From positions 1-10,207 of the forward strand of contig JABHBC010000008.1 of assembly GCA_018674025.1 (NCBI GenBank): 10,207 nucleotides of DNA, in the 5' to 3' direction. Below are positions 5,381-10,207 of this stretch, one piece after another; position 1 is the first letter of the stretch, and each line of letters begins with the position of its first letter. The notes under the pieces are model-generated. The model saw only the letters and a program-made list of their open reading frames with translations, was not told the origin of the DNA and made no database searches. A program made the translations under genes and the position numbers. Source of the stretch: Flavobacteriaceae bacterium (GTDB lineage: Bacteria; Bacteroidota; Bacteroidia; Flavobacteriales; Flavobacteriaceae).

Positions 5381-6523
5381 ATGAAAAAAATACTTTTATT
5401 ATTGTCTACAGTAGTTGTTTTTGCAAGTTGCAATAACCAACATAATGATCTTGGAGATGGCTTATTTGCTGAATTCGATACTAATATGGGAACTATGATA
5501 GTTAAATTATCGTATGAAAAAACACCCATAACGGTAGCTAATTTTGTTGCTCTCGCAGAAGGTAATCACCCAGATGTGGATTCAATTTATTTAGGTAAAC
5601 CTTTCTACAATGGTTTAATCTTTCATAGAGTGATGGATAATTTCATGATTCAAGGCGGTGACCCTGATGGCACTGGAAGAGGTGGTCCTGGTTACAGCTT
5701 CCCAGACGAATTTGACCCATCACTAATGCATGATAAAGCAGGGATTTTATCCATGGCAAATTCTGGACCAGCAACAAATGGTAGTCAATTTTTCATAACA
5801 GAAACTCCTACTCCACACCTAAACAACAAACACACTGTTTTTGGTGAAGTAGTTTTAGGTCTTGAAATTCAAGATTCTATTTCTAATGTCCAAACAGGTG
5901 TAGCTGACAGACAAATTTCTGATGTAATTATAAAGAAATTAAACATAATTAGAAATGGCAACGATGCAAATAATTTTGATGCTGTTAATATATGGAATGT
6001 GGAGTTAACTAAATTAGTTGAGAAAAATAAATTATTAGAGGAGGAGAAAAGAAAAAAGAGATTAGAAAATCAAATAAAAGGTAAAGAAAAAGCTAAAAGT
6101 TTTATAACAACTTTAGAAAATTACAAAGCTAAGTCTAAATCTTCAAAATCAGGTCTCAAAACACTTTATTTAGAAAAAGGAAACGGAATCAAACCAAATG
6201 AAGGCGATAATGTATTACTTTATTATGAGCTGTATGATACGGAAGCAAATTTAATTGATTCAAATTCTAAAGAAATAGAAGAAAGCTATGGAAGGTATAG
6301 TTCAGATAAAGAAGTAAAAGGCAGATATAGTCCTATGCCGATGACATTATCACCAGATGCGCAAATGATTACTGGCTTTAAAGAAGCTGTAGGAATGATG
6401 AGAGTTGGAGATAAGATATTTGCATATTTACCTTGGAGTATAGGCTACGGAGCCCAAGGTGGAGGTATAATTAAACCTAAACAAGATTTAATCTTTATTA
6501 TCACTATGGTAAGTGTCCAATAA
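5381..6523 (+). CDS. Dual-domain peptidyl-prolyl isomerase lipoprotein: cyclophilin plus FKBP
   Basis: This 380-residue lipoprotein (signal MKKILLLLSTVVVFASC, lipid-bearing Cys17) joins two unrelated PPIase folds. The cyclophilin domain covers about 28-190 with FHRV (Arg83), FMIQGGDPDGTG (84-99 region), SMANSGPATNGSQFFIT (124-140) and NNKHTVFGEV. The position equal to Trp121 of human cyclophilin A is His146, common in bacterial cyclophilins. A charged Lys/Glu-rich linker (about 208-258) resembles a helix or coiled coil. The FKBP domain covers about 268-378 with GDNVLLYYELYD, MITGFKEAVGMMRVGDK, and SIGYGAQGG (Tyr356); it contains an insertion of roughly 25 residues before MPMTLSP. The protein should help fold exported proteins in the periplasm or at the cell surface. 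It ends the nrnA-gldI operon, five bases after gldI, and is followed by a hairpin terminator. This fusion is known in flavobacteria. Confidence 0.93.
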   Translation: MKKILLLLSTVVVFASCNNQHNDLGDGLFAEFDTNMGTMIVKLSYEKTPITVANFVALAEGNHPDVDSIYLGKPFYNGLIFHRVMDNFMIQGGDPDGTGRGGPGYSFPDEFDPSLMHDKAGILSMANSGPATNGSQFFITETPTPHLNNKHTVFGEVVLGLEIQDSISNVQTGVADRQISDVIIKKLNIIRNGNDANNFDAVNIWNVELTKLVEKNKLLEEEKRKKRLENQIKGKEKAKSFITTLENYKAKSKSSKSGLKTLYLEKGNGIKPNEGDNVLLYYELYDTEANLIDSNSKEIEESYGRYSSDKEVKGRYSPMPMTLSPDAQMITGFKEAVGMMRVGDKIFAYLPWSIGYGAQGGGIIKPKQDLIFIITMVSVQ

Positions 6524-6554
6524 TTTACATAAAATAAGTAAGTAGAAAAAACTT

Positions 6555-6586
6555 AACAGCCTATTTTAAAATATAGGCTGTTTTTT
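6555..6586. terminator. Bidirectional intrinsic terminator between the PPIase gene and pepD
   Basis: Arms AACAGCCTAT (6555-6564) and ATAGGCTGTT (6573-6582) form a perfect 10-base stem with an 8-base A/T loop. On the plus strand a run of six T (6581-6586) overlaps and follows the stem. On the minus strand the A run at 6546-6551 gives a U-tract after a short gap. It lies between convergent genes; the plus-strand T run overlaps the pepD stop codon at 6585-6587. Confidence 0.88.
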
Positions 6587-8042
6587 ATTTTAAAGGGATA
6601 TTTAAAAGAACTTCTTTTAAAAATCTCCAAAACTTAATTGTTGATTTAATGGATGCTCTTTCATCTGGTGAGTGAGCTCCCCTAATAGTAGGCCCAAAGC
6701 TTATCATATCTAATTTAGGATAATGAGACCCAATTATTCCGCATTCTAAACCAGCATGGCAAGCTGCAACATTTGGTTCTGTACTATTTAAATCTTTATA
6801 AACTTTAACGAGTTTAGAAAGAATTTCTGAGCTCATATTTGGCTGCCATCCAGGATAATCTCCAGAAAAATCCACAGTATATCCCTTATTAATAAAAAGG
6901 GATTTAATTATATTTTTTAACTCTTCTTTTGAAGATTCATCTGATGATCTTGTTAAACAATTTATATTTAAGTTTCCATCATTAAGACTAATATTAGCCA
7001 AATTGTTAGATGTCTCTACCAAACCTGGAATATTATCACTCATTTTATAAACACCATTCGGACAATTTCTAATTAGCTTTATTAATTCTGTTTGATTATC
7101 TATATCAATAATCTTAAAATCTTCATCTAATTTTATAATATCTAATTTTATTAATGGATCAGTATTTAAAAATTGATCCTTTAAATTATCAAATGTCTTA
7201 AAAGATTGATTTTTAATACTTTTAAAGTCTGCATCAGTAACACCTAAAATAATTGAACTTTCACGAGGGATTGCATTTCTTAAACCACCTCCGTTAATTT
7301 CAGAAATATGAATCAAAAAATTTTCGTTTAAATCACTAATAATTTTGTTCAGTAACTTATTAGAATTACCCAAGTTTTTGTGAATTTCCATTCCTGAATG
7401 ACCTCCAGATAAACCATTAAGAGTGATTTTAATAAATAAAAGATTTGGATTAATAGTCAAATTAAAACTTTTACTTATTGTAATATCTACACCACCTGCA
7501 CATCCAATCCCAATTTCATCATCTTCCTCCGTGTCTAAATTTAATAATATATCACCCTTAAGAATATTTTCATCTAATTTTAAAGCTCCTGTCATCCCAG
7601 TCTCTTCATCAATTGTAAATAATGCTTCTATTTTTGGATGAGCAATATCATTACTTTCTAGAACGCTCATTATTGTCGCTACACCCAAACCATTATCAGC
7701 TCCCAATGTAGTACCCTTTGCTCTAACCCAATCATTATCTACATACATTTGAATTCCGGATTTTTCAAAGTCAAAATCAACTTCATTATTTTTTTCATGA
7801 ACCATATCTAAGTGGGATTGTAAAACAACTGTTTTTCTGTTTTCCATTCCATCTGTGGCAGGCTTAAATATAATCACATTTCCGACTTTATCAATTTGAG
7901 TTTCCAATCCTAAACTAACTCCAAAATCATGCATGAATTTAATTACTTTTTCTTCTTTTTTAGATGGTCTTGGAACAGCGTTAAGTTCACAAAAGTTGTT
8001 CCAAATAATACTGGGTTCTAAATTTCTAATTTCATTACTCAT
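6585..8042 (-). CDS. pepD: Aminoacyl-histidine dipeptidase (carnosinase-type, peptidase M20C)
   Basis: PepD is a cytosolic zinc dipeptidase with broad specificity, including Xaa-His dipeptides. It is 485 residues, the usual length for the family. The start (ATG at 8042) gives the family N-terminus LEPSIIWNNFCELNAVPRPSKKE. Metal and catalytic motifs are in order: HLDMV with His77 and Asp79, GADNGLG with the bridging Asp116, DEETGMTGA with Glu146 and Glu147, and NLDTEEDDE with Asp170. The lid domain has GLSGGHSGMEIHKNLGN, and the C-terminal part has ACHAGLECGI and SFGPTIRGAHSPDER with the last metal ligand His457. No export signal is seen. The gene is monocistronic, convergent with the PPIase gene and divergent from the DUF3810 gene. 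Confidence 0.97.
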   Translation of the reverse strand: MSNEIRNLEPSIIWNNFCELNAVPRPSKKEEKVIKFMHDFGVSLGLETQIDKVGNVIIFKPATDGMENRKTVVLQSHLDMVHEKNNEVDFDFEKSGIQMYVDNDWVRAKGTTLGADNGLGVATIMSVLESNDIAHPKIEALFTIDEETGMTGALKLDENILKGDILLNLDTEEDDEIGIGCAGGVDITISKSFNLTINPNLLFIKITLNGLSGGHSGMEIHKNLGNSNKLLNKIISDLNENFLIHISEINGGGLRNAIPRESSIILGVTDADFKSIKNQSFKTFDNLKDQFLNTDPLIKLDIIKLDEDFKIIDIDNQTELIKLIRNCPNGVYKMSDNIPGLVETSNNLANISLNDGNLNINCLTRSSDESSKEELKNIIKSLFINKGYTVDFSGDYPGWQPNMSSEILSKLVKVYKDLNSTEPNVAACHAGLECGIIGSHYPKLDMISFGPTIRGAHSPDERASIKSTIKFWRFLKEVLLNIPLK

Positions 8043-8065
8043 AAATATGTATTTAAATTACATTC

Positions 8066-8073
8066 CAAATTTA
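8066..8073 (-). promoter_or_regulatory. Bacteroidota-type -7 box for pepD
   Basis: On the minus strand this reads TAAATTTG, an exact match to TAnnTTTG, and ends 23 bases before the pepD ATG. A TTAG (plus-strand CTAA at 8092-8095), 18 bases upstream, is a one-mismatch candidate for the -33 TTTG box. Confidence 0.5.
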
Positions 8074-8093
8074 AATAATACTAGCATTAAACT

Positions 8094-8110
8094 AATAGTA
8101 TTTTACTATT
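8094..8110. repeat. Short perfect inverted repeat in the pepD / DUF3810 divergent region
   Basis: AATAGTA and TACTATT are separated by three T, forming a 7-base perfect inverted repeat. It lies over the expected -33 region of pepD and 8 bases before the DUF3810 start at 8119, so it could be an operator or a weak hairpin. In DNA this A/T-rich it may also be chance. Confidence 0.35.
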
Positions 8111-8118
8111 TTTAAATA

Positions 8119-9186
8119 ATGATATTTAAAAAAAAATATATTGGACTATTAATTTTACCTCAACTACTATTTGTTCAATATATTTCTAATCATCAAGAAA
8201 TAGTTGAAGAATACTATAGCCTTGGTGTTTATCAAGTTACTTCAAAAATATTACGTTCTACCCTATCCGTATTTCCTTTCTCAATTGGTGATGTTCTTTA
8301 CATAATCACTCTGATATACTTTATTAGATTGATAGTAAAGGAAATAAGTATGAAAAAAATTAATTTAAAAAAGAGTATTAAAATTATATTATTTTACGGT
8401 TCTATATTTCACTTCTTGTTTTATTTTCTATGGGGTTTGAATTATCACAGAACTTCTTTGCATGAAAAATTAATAATAGATTTAACATACACAGTTGAAG
8501 ATTTAGAAGAAATATCAAAAAAATTAATAATAAAATCAAATAAACTTCATCGACAGATAACTTTATCTGACTCATCTTCAACAGAAATTCCTTATGACAT
8601 TAAAAAAATTAACAAAATAGCCTCATTTGGTTATAACAATCTAAGCTTATTGAAGGAATACTACCCGGAAATAAATACAAATAATTTGATTGTAAAGAAA
8701 TCTTTAATTAGTTTACCACTAACCTATCTTGGGTTTAGTGGATATATTAATCCTTTCACAAATGAATCTCAAATAAATAGTCTAGTTCCTAAAAACAGTA
8801 TACCACATACTGCCTCGCATGAAATTGCTCACCAATTAGGTTTTTCACAAGAATTAGAATGTAACTTTATTGCTTTTGTAAACTTAACAAATAGTGAAGA
8901 CTTATATTTTAAATATAATGGCTATTCATTTGCATTAAGACAATGCCTAAATGAACTCTACAAATATGATAAACCAACATACAATTCGCTCTTAAAATTA
9001 TTAAACACTGGAATTTTAAAAGATTTTAAAAATAATTCTGAATTTTGGAAAAATTATTCTAACCCAATAGAATCAATTACAAAGTCTGGTTATGATAAGT
9101 TTTTGAAGTTTAATAATATAAGTGAGGGAATTAAGAGTTATAACCAAAGTGTTTCATTGATTATAAACTATTTAAAAAAAACATAG
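8119..9186 (+). CDS. DUF3810 family membrane protein, putative zinc metalloprotease
   Basis: This 355-residue protein of the DUF3810 family has three hydrophobic segments near the N-terminus (about 7-22, 54-73 and 88-107) followed by a long soluble domain. The membrane part ends in FLWGLNYHRT, a family hallmark. The soluble part contains HEIAHQLGF at 234-242, an HExxH zinc motif with His234, Glu235 and His238. It is followed by ELECNFIAF, in which Glu247 is the likely third ligand, giving a gluzincin-like site. The stretch SLPLTYLGFSGYINPFTNE just before it is also characteristic. Substrate and role are not known; the site facing the periplasm is inference. It is divergent from pepD, and the amidohydrolase follows on the same strand after 76 bases. 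I recall pepD, DUF3810 and amidohydrolase as neighbours in other flavobacteria. Confidence 0.9.
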   Translation: MIFKKKYIGLLILPQLLFVQYISNHQEIVEEYYSLGVYQVTSKILRSTLSVFPFSIGDVLYIITLIYFIRLIVKEISMKKINLKKSIKIILFYGSIFHFLFYFLWGLNYHRTSLHEKLIIDLTYTVEDLEEISKKLIIKSNKLHRQITLSDSSSTEIPYDIKKINKIASFGYNNLSLLKEYYPEINTNNLIVKKSLISLPLTYLGFSGYINPFTNESQINSLVPKNSIPHTASHEIAHQLGFSQELECNFIAFVNLTNSEDLYFKYNGYSFALRQCLNELYKYDKPTYNSLLKLLNTGILKDFKNNSEFWKNYSNPIESITKSGYDKFLKFNNISEGIKSYNQSVSLIINYLKKT

Positions 9187-9235
9187 CTTTTAGTTAAAAT
9201 TAATATAATTAATCAAACGTATAATCCAAAAATTA

Positions 9236-9243
9236 TATATTTA
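9236..9243 (+). promoter_or_regulatory. Possible -7 box for the amidohydrolase gene
   Basis: TATATTTA matches TAnnTTTG except at the last base and ends 19 bases before the ATG at 9263. The intergenic region (9187-9262) has no clear terminator for the DUF3810 gene, so read-through from it is also possible. Confidence 0.3.
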
Positions 9244-9262
9244 GATACTCAAATCAAATATT

Positions 9263-10207
9263 ATGCAAAAAACAATTACTACACTTTTACTAGTCTTTAC
9301 AATCAATATCATTTTTTCTCAAGATTATTTTCCGACAAATGATGGCATTAGTTTTAACAATTCTAATTATACATTATTCACAAATGCTAAAATTCATTCT
9401 AGTCACAAAAATATAATTGATGGAGGATCTATGCTAATTAAAGACGGTAAGATAATCGCTGTTGGCAAAACAGTAAATATTCCTGAAAATTCAATAATAA
9501 TAAACCTCAAAGGAAAGTCAATATATCCTTCATTTATTGACATATACTCTAAATTTGGGATTAAATCACCTGATCGTAATTCTAGTGGAAGAAGATCACC
9601 TCAATATAATAATACAAGAGATGGTTATTATTGGAATGATCATATAAGGCCAGAACAAAATGCTATTGACTTTTTTAAATATGATGAAAAATCAGCTAAT
9701 GAGTTAATAAAAAATGGTTTTGGAGCTGTCAACACCCATTTGAGTGATGGAATTATTAGGGGAAAAGGTGCTTTAATAGCATTAACTAATAATGGTGATT
9801 CTAATAGTATAATTGATATTAACTCAACTCAATATTTATCGCTATCAAAAAGTGTGACCTCTAGTCAATCTTATCCATCATCCATAATGGGTGCTTTTGC
9901 CTTAATTAAACAAGTATACTATGATGCAGACTGGTATTCTAAAGGTCTTTCTAAAACCAATGATAAATCTCTAGAAGCTTTGAATAGAAATAAAAATTTA
10001 ATACAAATTTTTGAAGCTAAAAGTAAAATTAATTCATTACGAATTGATAAAATTGGTGATGAATTTAATATTCAGTATGTCTTATTGGGTGGTGGAGATG
10101 AGTACGAACGAATTGAAGAAATAAAAGCTACAAATGCTAGTTATATCTTACCTATTAACTTTCCAGATGCTTATGATATTGAAGATGTATATTCTGCAAA
10201 CATATTA
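9263..10207 (+). CDS. Secreted amidohydrolase family protein, N-terminal 315 residues
   Basis: The frame is open from the ATG at 9263 to the right edge, giving 315 residues; the C-terminus lies outside. Residues 1-20 (MQKTITTLLLVFTINIIFSQ) are a signal peptide of the kind that ends in SQ in flavobacteria, with no lipobox. The mature part opens like an amidohydrolase: YTLFTNAKIHSS, then GSMLIKDGKIIAVGKTVNIPENSIIINLKGKSIYPSFIDIYSKFG (about 57-99). At the place where active enzymes carry PGFIDxHxH, this has PSFIDIYSKFG (residues 89-99), so the HxH metal ligands are absent. I recall flavobacterial relatives of about 1000 residues with two amidohydrolase units, the second keeping the metal site; that second unit would be beyond the window. 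Later stretches (EFNIQYVLLGGGDEYERIEEIKATNASYILPINFPD) fit the family. Substrate is unknown; a peptide or cyclic amide is possible. Confidence 0.85.
   Translation, partial: MQKTITTLLLVFTINIIFSQDYFPTNDGISFNNSNYTLFTNAKIHSSHKNIIDGGSMLIKDGKIIAVGKTVNIPENSIIINLKGKSIYPSFIDIYSKFGIKSPDRNSSGRRSPQYNNTRDGYYWNDHIRPEQNAIDFFKYDEKSANELIKNGFGAVNTHLSDGIIRGKGALIALTNNGDSNSIIDINSTQYLSLSKSVTSSQSYPSSIMGAFALIKQVYYDADWYSKGLSKTNDKSLEALNRNKNLIQIFEAKSKINSLRIDKIGDEFNIQYVLLGGGDEYERIEEIKATNASYILPINFPDAYDIEDVYSANIL

Noticed and set aside
7423..7641. Open frame of 72 codons on the plus strand
   Set aside because: It is fully antisense to pepD, whose motifs (GADNGLG, DEETG, NLDTEEDDE) prove the coding strand.
7933..8115. Open frame of 60 codons on the plus strand
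   Set aside because: It is mostly antisense to the pepD N-terminus and ends just before the DUF3810 gene; no family resemblance and no separate promoter.
1..10207. Search for a mobile element, prophage, CRISPR array, defence system, tRNA or rRNA
   Set aside because: All coding space is taken by recognisable core flavobacterial genes; I saw no transposase, integrase, direct-repeat array, tRNA-like cloverleaf or rRNA sequence.

Overview
The window looks like ordinary chromosomal DNA from a marine-type member of the Bacteroidota, most probably a flavobacterium. It is strongly AT-rich. Start codons lack Shine-Dalgarno sequences and are preceded by A/T-rich leaders. Several genes carry a TAnnTTTG box, the -7 element of Bacteroidota promoters, 20-29 bases upstream of the start. 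The gene content points the same way: GldI, a cyclophilin-FKBP fusion lipoprotein, a DUF3810 membrane metalloprotease and a large secreted two-domain amidohydrolase are all typical of flavobacteria. I see no insertion sequence, phage gene, CRISPR array, tRNA or rRNA, and nothing that suggests recent transfer. No stretch longer than about 125 bases lacks a gene.

Left part (1-2989): the minus-strand start of a membrane-anchored TPR protein runs off the left edge. Divergent from it is a very tightly packed plus-strand array: recF (recombinational repair), a small lipoprotein, a DUF721/DciA-like protein (replicative helicase loader family) and a CIA30-domain protein. These genes overlap or abut with no spacer, so they are probably one translationally coupled operon.

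Middle (2990-6523): a single cold-shock protein gene and the convergent ndk gene share one perfect bidirectional hairpin terminator. Then comes a second tight operon: an NrnA-like DHH phosphoesterase, gldI (an FKBP-type lipoprotein of the gliding motility system) and a lipoprotein that joins a cyclophilin domain to an FKBP domain. The last two would act on protein folding outside the inner membrane.

Right part (6524-10207): a second bidirectional hairpin separates this operon from the convergent pepD gene (cytosolic M20 dipeptidase). Divergent from pepD are a DUF3810 membrane protein with an HEIAH zinc motif and the first 315 codons of a secreted amidohydrolase whose first domain lacks the usual HxH metal motif.

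I found no convincing undescribed system. The points most worth a second look are the recF-lipoprotein-dciA-CIA30 array, the uncharacterised DUF3810 protease next to pepD, the apparently inactive first domain of the amidohydrolase, and a start codon that may lie at the transcription start (nrnA).
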